Shown: positions 10,001 through 17,392, counted from the first letter of the stretch. The stretch: DNA of 33,021 bases from Bacillota bacterium (GCA_017417045.1 JAFPZZ010000053.1:1-33021); one strand, 5' to 3'. Numbers and translations: made by a program. The notes: generated by a model from the sequence alone, not told the origin.

Positions 10001-10520
10001 CGAGGCGAGCGGTCTGGACGACAGGTCGCACTACCTGACCGAGATCTTTATCAAGGGCACCGAGCCCCACGAGGCGGACGACGCTCACAAGATTAGGGAA
10101 GTCTGCAGCTACAGCGGATATCTGGCGACCCCGATGTGCTCGGAATTCGGACTTTCCACCTTCAGGGTGACTGTCACCAGGCCCTGCGGCAGCTCGCTTG
10201 AGAAATACGTCATAGACAATCTGCGCTCGGCGAGGGGAGGCTACCTGCTCAATCCCGCCAGCGTCAGCGATTCGGCTTACGATACTCCGGATTATTACTG
10301 CCCGTTCCACAACCCCGACACTTCGGTATATCCCGTATCGCCCTACTTCATGGCGACGAGGTCCGAGGAGCTTGAGACCTACGTCATGCCAGACCAGCAG
10401 ACTGAAGAAGGCGGAGAAGAGCCTCAGGTCAACGTCGAGAACGACGGCGGCGGAGACAATGAATACGATATCCCGCCCACCGGCCCGCTCGAGGAGAACG
10501 CTCCCGCAGCCGGAGCGTAG
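7035..10520 (+). CDS. Class A penicillin-binding protein (PBP1A-type transglycosylase/transpeptidase)
   Basis: This bifunctional enzyme polymerises and cross-links peptidoglycan outside the membrane. Residues 1-157 are a predicted cytoplasmic tail, first acidic (E/S/P/A-rich, about 33-88), then strongly basic (K/R-rich, about 117-157). One membrane segment follows at about 158-182. The GT51 domain shows SIEDKTFYDHHG (probable catalytic E245) and GGTSTISQQLARNLYL. The transpeptidase domain has SSIK (nucleophile S716), STN (S777) and KTGTT (K909). The acidic C-terminus ends near residue 1161. The protein is longer than usual (about 700-900), partly because of the N-terminal tail. ATG 7035 follows a GAAGAGGA sequence and overlaps ftsY; an in-frame ATG at 7398 is an alternative start that would remove most of the tail. 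The family is certain, the exact start less so. Confidence 0.93.
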   Translation: MEDRFGKEHEEDILAAFDRMKEQYKREVGASGDEEGSLPAEGGEPSPSEEAAPEASAAAGSSEDAAPAGSDGERLSESEEEGRRGVSDDTLMVASSLIAAIPSAVKEEDAAGAADNKKADKMTEKRSSRAEKSAKKSGSAKKAERSADSRKPKKKKRHIFLKILLALLALCLAAGIFVGYKVWGIIKETPEINPANIYDLLTENSEILDKDGNHLQNVYSGSELRTNVSISDVPEVVKDAFISIEDKTFYDHHGFNFIRIFGAIWQKVSGQTERIGGTSTISQQLARNLYLSDIKSKRSYTRKIQEAYYTIVIERALTKDQILEAYLNTVYLGFNCNGVEAASEAYFNKSVKDLDLVEASLLASLPQNPNNYAPIKRIATEEITDPDSYDIIEKDEKYTLIYNNAAETRRNLVLWYMHDQGKIDDATYEAAKAASVRDHIDPGTNATTEASSSYFTDYVISRVMSDLQTKLGYDYDKAYDLVYRGGLVINSTLDQRIQDQIEAVYAVDSNFADVNMSTLLRDKNGNILYADDNLSVWKAAQTVADPKDILIYSKDTYFDEDGSFTLRPSEFEWLEDGSLKVFKGNRLNIYKTQVQGSVDYSVEFKGLYEIEDKKFYYYSGGNWVIAPAYKDRDDDGNLILSAQYFLDRPNAFTKNDDGSLTLSPEYFSLVDRIIEPQSAMVVMESATGKIVGMLGGRGIEGRKLYNRATSTRQPGSSIKPLAVYSSALQAGVDGLGNFTVAMPIDDIPIAQNGKIWPKNWYVGYRGIQNMRYAVEQSTNTCAVNLFLQLDINMVVQNLQNMGITSLVTTGTANDMNAAALALGGMTKGISPLEMCGAYATFGNYGTYIEPNCYTTVVNRRGDVILSADPITHKVYDESVASLMLDVLRTTVTNGLSSAAKLKSQPSAGKTGTTSDSYDLWFCGLTPKYTGVVWMGNDMNVELRQASSISASVWAKVMEEVGSWDERGTFEMRGEFVKATVDRYSGKLASEASGLDDRSHYLTEIFIKGTEPHEADDAHKIREVCSYSGYLATPMCSEFGLSTFRVTVTRPCGSSLEKYVIDNLRSARGGYLLNPASVSDSAYDTPDYYCPFHNPDTSVYPVSPYFMATRSEELETYVMPDQQTEEGGEEPQVNVENDGGGDNEYDIPPTGPLEENAPAAGA

Positions 10521-10607
10521 CTGTCGCATAGAGGTAGGCCTAAGGCGCGCGGCGCCCACAAAGGGCGTTCGGCAAGGTCAATAGCGTTCAGAGGGGCGAA
10601 AGGCCGC

Positions 10608-10636
10608 TTGACTTAAGACGCCCGCCGCTGTAAGAT
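10608..10636 (+). promoter_or_regulatory. Candidate comEC promoter embedded in a terminator
   Basis: TTGACT (10608-10613) and TAAGAT (10631-10636) are 17 bases apart. The -10 element covers the end of the ascending arm and the start of the loop of the terminator hairpin at 10619-10653. A transcript from it would start near 10643, inside the descending arm, and so would lack the complete hairpin. Confidence 0.5.
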
Positions 10637-10658
10637 ATTTACAGCGGCGGGCGCTTTT
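10619..10658 (+). terminator. Perfect 15-bp terminator hairpin after the PBP gene
   Basis: The 15-base arms at 10619-10633 and 10639-10653 pair perfectly around a GATAT loop and are followed by CTTTT. The hairpin ends only about nine bases before the TTG start codon of comEC. Confidence 0.85.
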
Positions 10659-10662
10659 ACAT

Positions 10663-13233
10663 TTGAAAAGACCTTTACTTCTGTTTCTATACGCCGCCGC
10701 GCTTGGCATAATACTGGCTTATTACACGCATATCGCGCTCTGGCAGCTCTGCCTCGTCGAGGCAGCTGCTTTTTTCGTGCTTTTTTCACGGTTCCGCTCA
10801 CTGAGGCCCAGGATCCTATGCTGCGCCTCCGCGGCTCTTATCATATTCGCCGTGGGCTTTATCAGGATGGATATGGCGCTTTCAAAGCAGAGCGCCGCGC
10901 TCGCCTATGAGGGAGGCTACGCCGCGTTCAGCGGGACCGTTACGTCCTGCAGCCAGAAGGAGGGCTATCTGGCGATATACGTGAAGCTCGATTCGGTCCA
11001 TCCCGCTTTGGAATACCTGCAGCTCACGGCAGCTGTGACGGGCGCGGACGCTGAGCTCAGCGCATCTGCCGAGAGGCGCGCAGAAGGAAGCGGGCTCAGC
11101 GCTGAAGCAGCGCCGGGGAGCCCTGCCGCTTACGAACGCGGCGGGAAGGCCTTTCGTGAGTCAGTCCTGCTGAGGCTCGAGACAGAGGATGAGCAGCTCT
11201 GCTATGAGCTTCCTGGAAGGAGGGTGGCCTTCTCCGGCGCCGTAGAGAGGCCTTCGGGTATAAGGAACCTCTTCGGCTTCGACTACTCAAGGTATCTCAG
11301 GTCGCGAGGGGTCATGGCTATAGTGCGCTGCAGCCGCTTCCGCTTCAGCGCGGGCGAGGTGAGGAGGCCTCTGACGAACGCGCTCTCCAAAAGCAAGGGC
11401 CGATTCTTCTCCCACATGCGGGAGCATCTGGAGGAGGATGAATTCGCGGTTGCCTCGGGGCTCATATTCGGAGCCAAGGACAGGATGGACGAGGATCAGA
11501 GGGAGCAGTACAGACGCTCGGGGATATCCCATATACTCGCTGTGTCGGGCCTGCACGTGGGCCTGCTCTACGGGGTCCTGACGAAGCTCATAAAGAGCAG
11601 GGGGTGGGCGGGCGACGCCGCGGTATGCGCGGCTCTGCTGTGCTACGTCCTGCTCTCGGAGGCTTCGGTCTCTGTGCTCAGGGCGAGCCTCATGGTGATC
11701 CTACGCATGCTCTCCTTCAGGCTCAGGAGAAGGTACGACCTCGTGTCGGCCGCTGCGCTCTGCTCGCTCATCTTCTGCCTGAGGGAGCCCTTCACTTTAT
11801 TCGACAGCGGCTTTCAGCTGTCCTTCGCCGCGGCTTATTCCATCGGGATAGCCCTGCCGTGGGCGGAGCTCAAGATCACCGAGATCAGCGACAGGAAAAG
11901 GAGCGAGCGTTTCTACCGCATAGGGATGCTCCTGACTCCATCCGTCATGATACAGCTCGCGATGATGCCTCTCATCATATACGACTTCCTGTGTTTCTCT
12001 CCGGCCTCGTTTGCGGTCAACCCTCTCGCCGTCTTCATCGCCGGCCTTGAGCTTCCGCTGGGGCTGACCGCCTATGCCGCGGACGTCTCACTTGGGGGCT
12101 TCGGCGGCCCCCTTGGAACGGCCGGGCATCATATCATGGCGCTGCTCTGCGCGGGAATAGGGGCGCTCAGCCGCGCTCTGAATATCCTCAGCGCCTTTTC
12201 CTCGCGCTTTTCCAGAGACGTCTGCGCGCCTCCCTTCGGCCTTCTGGCTCTGTATTACATGGTCTTTTTCTTCTTCTTTTCGGACACGAGGGCGATGCTA
12301 AGGAGGAGGAAGCTCGGGAGCGGACTAGCCGCCGCGTCCGCGCTCATGGCGCTCTGCTGCTCCGCGCTGCCGTATCTCTGCGGCGTGACCCTGACTCCCT
12401 TGCCCTGGCGTTACTCTCTGCCCCTGCTGAGCTTCGTGGACGTGGGGCAGGGGGACTGCGTGCATGTAACGAGCGAGGGCCTAAGCGTCCTCGTGGACGG
12501 TGGAGGTTCCTTTTACTCCAGCGTGGGCGAGGACACGCTGCTCCCATACTTTCTCAAAAACGGCGTAAAGCGCATAGACCTGGCCTTCGTCACTCATCCC
12601 GACATGGATCATTCAAAAGGGCTCGAGGAGCTCTCGCGGCTCATCCCTATAGGCGTACTGTTCTATCCCGGAGTCTACTGGGAGGAGACCTTCGAAGGCA
12701 TCGAGGCCGAGGAGAAGACCCCTCTGTTTGCGGGCGACTCTGTAAGCTTCGGCGGGCTCAGCCTCGAGGTGATTCTTCCCGCTGCGGGGGACGCGCTATC
12801 GCCTGACGCCAACAGCAATTCTCTGGTCATGATGCTGCGCGCTGAGGGCTTCAGCGCCATGCTGACCGCGGATATGGACATGGCTATGGAGGACAGGCTC
12901 CTGCGCGAGGGGGCGGACTTATCCTGCGAGGTGCTCAAGGCCGCTCACCACGGCTCGGCTTATTCCGGCGGCGAGAGCTTCATAGCCGCTGCGGCGCCGG
13001 TCTTCGAGGTCATATCCTGCGGTAGGAACAACTCCTACGGTCACCCGGCGCCCCGCGTCATTGATTTGGCGGAGGAAAATGGTATAATATACGGGCGTAC
13101 GGACGAAGACGGCGCGATACTCGTAAAGGGCGTAAAGAACGGGCATCTAGAGGCCCGAAACGCCGCGGGAGACAGGATATGGCGTATTCCTATGGACAGA
13201 GCTCAGCCTCTGAGCATCCGTTCAAGACCATAA
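10663..13233 (+). CDS. comEC: ComEC/Rec2-type DNA internalisation protein
   Basis: ComEC forms the inner-membrane channel for single-stranded DNA during natural transformation. The N-terminus has membrane segments and an OB-like DUF4131 region (about residues 1-230). The multi-pass Competence domain follows (about 260-560), including the conserved ISHILAVSGLHVGLLYG. The C-terminal metallo-beta-lactamase-type domain begins at LSFVDVGQGDCVHV and carries THPDMDHSKGL (first His H645) and AAHHGSAYSGG. The length of 856 residues fits the family. TTG 10663 is the only plausible start: the N-terminus MKRPLL is typical and there is no in-frame ATG nearby. The ribosome site is weak (GGCGGG, inside the hairpin arm). 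No other competence gene is in the window. The last 55 bases overlap holA. Confidence 0.93.
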   Translation: MKRPLLLFLYAAALGIILAYYTHIALWQLCLVEAAAFFVLFSRFRSLRPRILCCASAALIIFAVGFIRMDMALSKQSAALAYEGGYAAFSGTVTSCSQKEGYLAIYVKLDSVHPALEYLQLTAAVTGADAELSASAERRAEGSGLSAEAAPGSPAAYERGGKAFRESVLLRLETEDEQLCYELPGRRVAFSGAVERPSGIRNLFGFDYSRYLRSRGVMAIVRCSRFRFSAGEVRRPLTNALSKSKGRFFSHMREHLEEDEFAVASGLIFGAKDRMDEDQREQYRRSGISHILAVSGLHVGLLYGVLTKLIKSRGWAGDAAVCAALLCYVLLSEASVSVLRASLMVILRMLSFRLRRRYDLVSAAALCSLIFCLREPFTLFDSGFQLSFAAAYSIGIALPWAELKITEISDRKRSERFYRIGMLLTPSVMIQLAMMPLIIYDFLCFSPASFAVNPLAVFIAGLELPLGLTAYAADVSLGGFGGPLGTAGHHIMALLCAGIGALSRALNILSAFSSRFSRDVCAPPFGLLALYYMVFFFFFSDTRAMLRRRKLGSGLAAASALMALCCSALPYLCGVTLTPLPWRYSLPLLSFVDVGQGDCVHVTSEGLSVLVDGGGSFYSSVGEDTLLPYFLKNGVKRIDLAFVTHPDMDHSKGLEELSRLIPIGVLFYPGVYWEETFEGIEAEEKTPLFAGDSVSFGGLSLEVILPAAGDALSPDANSNSLVMMLRAEGFSAMLTADMDMAMEDRLLREGADLSCEVLKAAHHGSAYSGGESFIAAAAPVFEVISCGRNNSYGHPAPRVIDLAEENGIIYGRTDEDGAILVKGVKNGHLEARNAAGDRIWRIPMDRAQPLSIRSRP
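13061..13088 (+). promoter_or_regulatory. Internal promoter within comEC, reading into holA
   Basis: TTGATT (13061-13066) and a perfect TATAAT (13083-13088) are 16 bases apart, about 90 bases before the holA start. This AT-rich patch is conspicuous in GC-rich coding sequence and would let holA and rlmN be expressed apart from comEC. Confidence 0.55.
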
Positions 13234-14255
13234 GAAAGACCATGATGAGCGCGCAGGAGACCGGGATATGGCCCCGGCTCATGCTTTTGTGCGGCCCCGA
13301 GGCGTATCTCATACGCTGGGCTGAGGGCTATCTCAGGGAATGCGCGATAGAGCCTGCCACAGAGGCGCTCGACCTGATCGTATTCGAAGAGCTGCGCTAC
13401 GCCCAGGATCTGATCAACGCCTGCGAGACTGTTCCGATGCTTTCCGTCAAAAAGCTCGTTATAGTCAGGGATGCGGATCTCTTCGGAGCTCCCGCGTCGG
13501 AGCCTGCCGCCGCCGATATAGCGGCTTATCTCCCGGAGCTGCCGGAGAGCACGCTGCTCGTGTTCAGCGCTCAGAAGCCGAACAGGTCCAGGGCTCTCTA
13601 CAAGGCCATTGTTAAAAGCGGCCTGGTCTTCGACTTCACCGCTCTGGATGACGCTACGCTATCCGCGTGGATGCACAAGACGATAGTCTCCTTCGGCGCC
13701 GAGGCAGAGAGGAGAGATCTGCTCGATCTCGCTCACGAATTCGGCTACGGGGGCAAGGACTCCGCGTATACCCTCTACGAGCTCGAGAATGACCTCAGGA
13801 AGGCCGCCGCGCTTGCGGTGGACGGAAAGGCCGGTCCTGAGGACCTTAGGGCCGCCGCGCCCCGCAGGGCCGATACGGACGCCTTCGCCCTTATAGACTC
13901 GGCCTTCTCCGGAAGAAAATCGGCGGCATACGAGATACTCGACGCGAACATAGTCACGGAGCTGCCTTCGCGGCAGACTGGGGTGGTACTCAGCTTTACC
14001 GGACTGCTCTGCTCCCAGCTCGAGATCATGCTAGAGGGCCTCGAAAGGCGCGAAGCCGGACAGAGCGAGGCGCAGATAGCCTCCGAGATGAACGTCAACT
14101 CCTACAGGCTTAAAAAAGCCCTGCAGGCGGCGTCCAGAAGAGGAAGCGCCAGGCTCAGGAAGGATCTCTGCAACGCCTTCCAGATAGAAAAGGATATAAA
14201 GAGCGGAGCGATGGATCCCCGCATGGCCATAGAGCTGTTCCTCGCGGGTCTTTAA
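13179..14255 (+). CDS. holA: DNA polymerase III subunit delta
   Basis: HolA is the clamp-loader subunit that opens the beta sliding clamp. The N-terminal block LMLLCGPEAYLIRWAEGYL, then ETVPMLSVKKLVIVRDADLF, and the C-terminal region (NVNSYRLKKALQA, IKSGAMDPRMAIELFL) follow the pattern of YqeN/HolA. The length of 358 residues is typical. ATG 13179 lies within comEC, behind GGGAGACAGG. The helix FKTIRK before the core argues against the ATG pair near 13240 as the start. The comEC-holA linkage is common in Firmicutes. It probably gets transcripts from both the comEC promoter and the internal one. Confidence 0.93.
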   Translation: MAYSYGQSSASEHPFKTIRKTMMSAQETGIWPRLMLLCGPEAYLIRWAEGYLRECAIEPATEALDLIVFEELRYAQDLINACETVPMLSVKKLVIVRDADLFGAPASEPAAADIAAYLPELPESTLLVFSAQKPNRSRALYKAIVKSGLVFDFTALDDATLSAWMHKTIVSFGAEAERRDLLDLAHEFGYGGKDSAYTLYELENDLRKAAALAVDGKAGPEDLRAAAPRRADTDAFALIDSAFSGRKSAAYEILDANIVTELPSRQTGVVLSFTGLLCSQLEIMLEGLERREAGQSEAQIASEMNVNSYRLKKALQAASRRGSARLRKDLCNAFQIEKDIKSGAMDPRMAIELFLAGL

Positions 14256-14275
14256 GAGCCGCTCCCGCTGAAAAA

Positions 14276-15325
14276 ATGAGCGATCAGAACACTAAGATCA
14301 ACTTCAAAAAGCTAGACCAGAGCGGGCGACTCGAAGCGCTGGCCGCCCTCGGGCAGCCTTCGTTCAGGGAAAAGCAGATCTCGGAATGGATATACCGGGG
14401 CGCAGAAAGCTTTAAAGATATGACAAATATCCCCGGTGCCCTGAGGGAAAAGCTGGACGAGGCCTACAGTCTGCCCTCTCTTTGCGTGAGGACGGTCCAG
14501 CAGTCCTCCGACGGCACGAGGAAGTATCTGCTCGGCCTTCCCGACGGGAACAGCGTCGAGTGCGTCCTCATGCGCTACGAATACGGAAACAGCCTGTGCA
14601 TCTCCACCCAGGTGGGCTGCGCGATGGGCTGCAGCTTCTGCGCGTCTACCCTGGGCGGCAAGCTCAGGGATCTGGAGGCATGGGAGATGCTGGACGAATA
14701 TCTCGTCTGCGGCAAGGATTCCGGGCTCAGGATCAGTCATATAGTACTCATGGGCATAGGGGAGCCCTTCGACAATTACGATAATCTCTGCGAATTCCTC
14801 AGGCGCGTGCACTGGCCGCCGGGAGAGGGGCTGAGCTTTCGCAACATAACGGTCTCGACCTGCGGCATAGTTCCCAAGATCAGGCGCTTTGCCGAGGATT
14901 TTCCCCAGGTCAACCTCGCGATCTCGCTGCACGCGGCGGATCAGGCTGAAAGGGAGGCCCTGATGCCGGTGGCGAAGGCCTATCCTCTCGAGGAGCTCCT
15001 CGCGGCCTGCAAAGAGCACACGGAGAAGACCGGAAGGCGCATGAGCTTCGAGTATACGCTGATATCCGGGAAAAACGATTCCCCGGAGGATGCGAAGAGG
15101 CTGGCTTCGCTGCTGAGGGGTATGCTCTGCCACGTGAACCTCATCAGGCTCAATCCTGTGGCGGAGACGGACTACGAGAGCAGCGATCGGTCCAGGGCTC
15201 TGCAGTTCAGGGACTATCTAGAATCTCACGGCGTCCCCGCGAGCATCAGGAGGACCCTGGGTCAGGATATAGACGCCGCCTGCGGACAGCTTCGCAAGAA
15301 GCAGGGAGGAGCGCAGGCAAAATAA
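14276..15325 (+). CDS. rlmN: Dual-specificity 23S rRNA/tRNA (adenine-C2) methyltransferase RlmN
   Basis: RlmN is a radical SAM enzyme that methylates A2503 of 23S rRNA and A37 of some tRNAs. The 4Fe-4S motif CAMGCSFC supplies C115, C119 and C122. The two extra cysteines of the ping-pong mechanism are present: C108 in LCISTQVGC and C336 in DIDAACGQL. GIGEPFDNYDNL, ITVSTCGIVPKI and NLAISLHAA are further family blocks. The length of 349 residues is normal. The ATG at 14276 has only an A-rich stretch before it and no clear Shine-Dalgarno sequence; it lies 20 bases after holA, so coupled translation is possible. Confidence 0.96.
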   Translation: MSDQNTKINFKKLDQSGRLEALAALGQPSFREKQISEWIYRGAESFKDMTNIPGALREKLDEAYSLPSLCVRTVQQSSDGTRKYLLGLPDGNSVECVLMRYEYGNSLCISTQVGCAMGCSFCASTLGGKLRDLEAWEMLDEYLVCGKDSGLRISHIVLMGIGEPFDNYDNLCEFLRRVHWPPGEGLSFRNITVSTCGIVPKIRRFAEDFPQVNLAISLHAADQAEREALMPVAKAYPLEELLAACKEHTEKTGRRMSFEYTLISGKNDSPEDAKRLASLLRGMLCHVNLIRLNPVAETDYESSDRSRALQFRDYLESHGVPASIRRTLGQDIDAACGQLRKKQGGAQAK

Positions 15326-15338
15326 AATATTTAACGGC

Positions 15339-15367
15339 TTGAAGAAGCCCCTCCCAGCATATATAAT
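15339..15367 (+). promoter_or_regulatory. Sigma-A-type promoter of the small P-loop gene
   Basis: TTGAAG (15339-15344) and a perfect TATAAT (15362-15367) are 17 bases apart, about 53 bases before the TTG start. It shows that the P-loop gene is its own transcription unit. Confidence 0.75.
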
Positions 15368-15419
15368 CTAATCAGAAAGTACGCCGTTTTTACCCCGGCG
15401 CGGAAGGGAGGCGGTTCCG

Positions 15420-15839
15420 TTGGTTAAACTGGTTATAGGACACAAGGGCACCGGAAAGACTAAAAAAATGATCGATATGGCTAATTCAAGCCTCGATCAC
15501 GTAAATGGAAGTGTAGTTTTCATCAACAAAAACCACAGGCTGATGTACGATCTCAAGTATCGCATCCGCGTGATCTGCATGGAAGATTTTGAGCAGATCA
15601 CGAACGTGGACGAGTATATCGGGTTCATCCTCGGTATCATCAGCCAGGATCATGATATCGAAAAGATCTTTATCGACAGCATACTTAAGCATGCCGACGT
15701 TCGTATATCCAATCTCGACGAGTTCTTCGAGAGACTTTCTCAGATCTCCGACACCTTTGGCCCCGAGTTCATCGTAAGCGTGAGCGCGGACAAGGACGAG
15801 CTCGAAGGAGTGCTCGGAAAGTACGAAGTACTCAACTAG
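15420..15839 (+). CDS. Small P-loop NTPase-like protein of unknown function
   Basis: The product is 139 residues. Only the N-terminal Walker A motif GHKGTGKTKKM is recognisable. A possible Walker B-like strand is IEKIFIDSIL. There is no signal peptide or membrane segment. Similar small clostridial proteins are often labelled as PilT-like twitching-motility proteins, but nothing here shows a pilus retraction domain, so I would not use that name. The start is TTG 15420, with AGGGAGG seven bases upstream; no better start is in frame. It is flanked by its own promoter and a perfect terminator, so it is probably monocistronic. The codon use is slightly more AT-rich than that of its neighbours. Function unknown. 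Confidence 0.8.
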   Translation: MVKLVIGHKGTGKTKKMIDMANSSLDHVNGSVVFINKNHRLMYDLKYRIRVICMEDFEQITNVDEYIGFILGIISQDHDIEKIFIDSILKHADVRISNLDEFFERLSQISDTFGPEFIVSVSADKDELEGVLGKYEVLN

Positions 15840-15859
15840 AATTACATAAAGTATATTAT

Positions 15860-15893
15860 AGGACCGCAGCCTTGGCTGCGGTCCTTTTGTTTG
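15860..15893 (+). terminator. Terminator of the P-loop gene
   Basis: AGGACCGCAG (15860-15869) and its complement form a perfect stem through 15885 around CCTTGG, followed by TTTGTTT. Confidence 0.9.
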
Positions 15894-15932
15894 ATATGGG
15901 CGGCTCTCGCTGCGGGATTTAGATCGATACCT

Positions 15933-16007
15933 GCTGAGTCAGCTGCGATTTAATAAATATGCTCGGCGTCAGCTGCGGATCAATAAGATGATACGCTCGG
16001 CGTCAGC
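15933..16007. repeat. Three degenerate direct repeats at the 3' end of the glycosyltransferase gene
   Basis: Copies begin at 15933 (GCTGAGTCAGCTGCG), 15961 (GCTCGGCGTCAGCTGCGG) and 15995 (GCTCGGCGTCAGCTTCG). The first two are also followed by a TTAATAA- or TCAATAA-type stretch. The last covers the stop codon of the minus-strand gene. Their spacing is 28 and 34 bases. Confidence 0.6.
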
Positions 16008-17079
16008 TTCGCTCGTCCTTGCGCCCCAGACCGCGTTTTCTAAGCCCGTCTCTGAGGCCGCGCAGCTCATCCGCCTCATGGCTCCTCAGTTCCTCCCGCA
16101 GTTCGTCTCTGAGCCCGCGAAGTTCAGCAGACGCGGCATCTCTTAACTCCTTGATATCCAGAGCGTCGAGCTCGCTTCTGAGCTCCTTTGCCAGGGCTTC
16201 GAGCGAGCTTCTGAGCCCTGTTTTGGAGTACTCTTCTCCCAGCTTCTTCGTCGCAGGGGAGAAGGGCAGGTTTATGGCGTCGGTGCTGAAGGCGAGAAGG
16301 TAGCCGTATATCATAGGGAGCCTGTCGTAATAATCCTCCATGCTGAGGGTCTTCTTGTAGAAATCCGCGTAGTAGCCTATCACGGCGCGTTTCATCTTTA
16401 TCACGTCCGGTATATTCAAGCCCTGCTCCATGAGGGAGCCTTTAGTCAGATTGTAGTAGTAGACGGGCTCGTCTGTCACGGCTACGCTTTCAGTGTGAAG
16501 CAGGTATTCGAGCACGAATATCATGTCCTCGCTGAAGCTGATGTTCTCATCCATGCGCAGGGAATGAGCCTCGACGATATCCCTTCTGAAGAGCTTGTTC
16601 CAAAGCACGCCGAAATAAAGGTCCGCGGGCCTGAGCATCATCTCGTCCGCATAGTCCCTGATATCATAAAGTCCCGCCTTATCTATCGAACCCTTGAGCG
16701 AGACGGTATCGCCGGCCACTCTGAAGAATCTGCCTATGGACATGTCCACTCCAGAGGCCTCGATTGCTTCTATACGTACCTTGAGCGAGCCCTCTGTGAG
16801 CCTGTCGTCGGCGTCGGCAAAGGCTATATACTCGCCCTCCGCTTCTGCTATTCCGCGGTTCCTCGCGGAGGAGACTCCGCCGTTCTCCTTGTGTATGACC
16901 TTTAGGCGGACGTCGCCTTCGGCTAGCCTATCCAGTATGTCTCCGGTCCCGTCGCTGCTGCCGTCGTCGACGGCTATAAGCTCCAGATCTTCGTGATCCT
17001 GGGACAGTATGCTCTTTACGCAGTCTTCAATGCGCTCCCTGCAGTTGTAGGCGGGAACTATAACGCTGATTTTGCTCAT
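16003..17079 (-). CDS. Family 2 glycosyltransferase with a coiled-coil tail
   Basis: The enzyme transfers a sugar from a nucleotide-sugar donor, probably to a cell-surface glycan; donor and acceptor cannot be told from sequence. The GT-A fold starts at ISVIVPAYNCRERIEDC, followed by LELIAVDDGSSDGTGDIL, NGGVSSARNRGI and the metal-binding region YIAFADADDRL. The last 65 or so residues are a charged helical repeat with ELRGLRDEL and ELRGLRDGL as duplicated units, a likely coiled coil or amphipathic membrane-binding helix. The ATG at 17079 is chosen because GGAAGG precedes it and a good promoter lies just upstream; an ATG at 17148 lies within that promoter. About 358 residues. It stands alone, divergent from the GH3 gene. 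Confidence 0.88.
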   Translation of the reverse strand: MSKISVIVPAYNCRERIEDCVKSILSQDHEDLELIAVDDGSSDGTGDILDRLAEGDVRLKVIHKENGGVSSARNRGIAEAEGEYIAFADADDRLTEGSLKVRIEAIEASGVDMSIGRFFRVAGDTVSLKGSIDKAGLYDIRDYADEMMLRPADLYFGVLWNKLFRRDIVEAHSLRMDENISFSEDMIFVLEYLLHTESVAVTDEPVYYYNLTKGSLMEQGLNIPDVIKMKRAVIGYYADFYKKTLSMEDYYDRLPMIYGYLLAFSTDAINLPFSPATKKLGEEYSKTGLRSSLEALAKELRSELDALDIKELRDAASAELRGLRDELREELRSHEADELRGLRDGLRKRGLGRKDERS

Positions 17080-17120
17080 CTCATATCCTTCCTGCGCTGC
17101 GTGCGCGCATGCCTTTATAA

Positions 17121-17148
17121 ATTCTACCACCGGCAGTCGCTCTGTCAA
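17121..17148 (-). promoter_or_regulatory. Sigma-A-type promoter of the glycosyltransferase gene
   Basis: On the minus strand TTGACA (17148-17143) and TAGAAT (17126-17121) are 16 bases apart, about 42 bases before the ATG at 17079. The consensus -35 box supports a short 5' leader and the downstream start. Confidence 0.75.
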
Positions 17149-17160
17149 CCGCGCTCAGCC

Positions 17161-17336
17161 TGCATCTTGCGGCGTTCCGCTCCGCGTCCCGCTGCGCTGA
17201 TCCCGACATCCCGCTGAGCTCCCCCCAACATTCCGCTGCGCTACACCCGACATTCCGCTGAGCTGATACCGACATCCCGATGAGCTCCACCCCGCATCTC
17301 ACTAATTTCCATCCGACATGCATATCCCATACACAG
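17161..17336. repeat. Degenerate 22-bp tandem repeat array
   Basis: Units start at 17183, 17205, 17227, 17249, 17271, 17293 and 17315, each exactly 22 bases, with a weaker unit at 17161. The typical unit begins GACATCCCGCTGAGCT and the ends vary. Units at 17205, 17227, 17249 and 17271 are the most alike; similarity fades at both ends. The array fills the divergent region between the glycosyltransferase promoter and the GH3 gene. There are no spacers, so it is not a CRISPR array. The rest of 17080-17392 holds only the two promoters. Confidence 0.75.
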
Positions 17337-17376
17337 AGCCGGAAGGACCGATGAGATGGATGACGCTTCGGCCTTG

Positions 17377-17385
17377 TGCTATACT
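17377..17385 (+). promoter_or_regulatory. Candidate extended -10 promoter before the GH3 gene
   Basis: TGCTATACT is an extended -10 element. No good -35 lies 17 bases upstream (TGGATG). Transcription would start almost at the ATG at 17393, implying a leaderless mRNA if both calls are right. Confidence 0.35.
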
Positions 17386-17392
17386 GTTATCC

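Noticed and set aside
17080..17148. Upstream ATG (17148) as the start of the glycosyltransferase
   Set aside because: The ATG overlaps the -35 box of a near-consensus promoter, and the extra 23 residues do not fit the GT2 N-terminus. ATG 17079 has a ribosome site.
17161..17336. Tandem repeats as a CRISPR array
   Set aside because: Units are contiguous at 22 bp with no unique spacers, and no cas gene is present.
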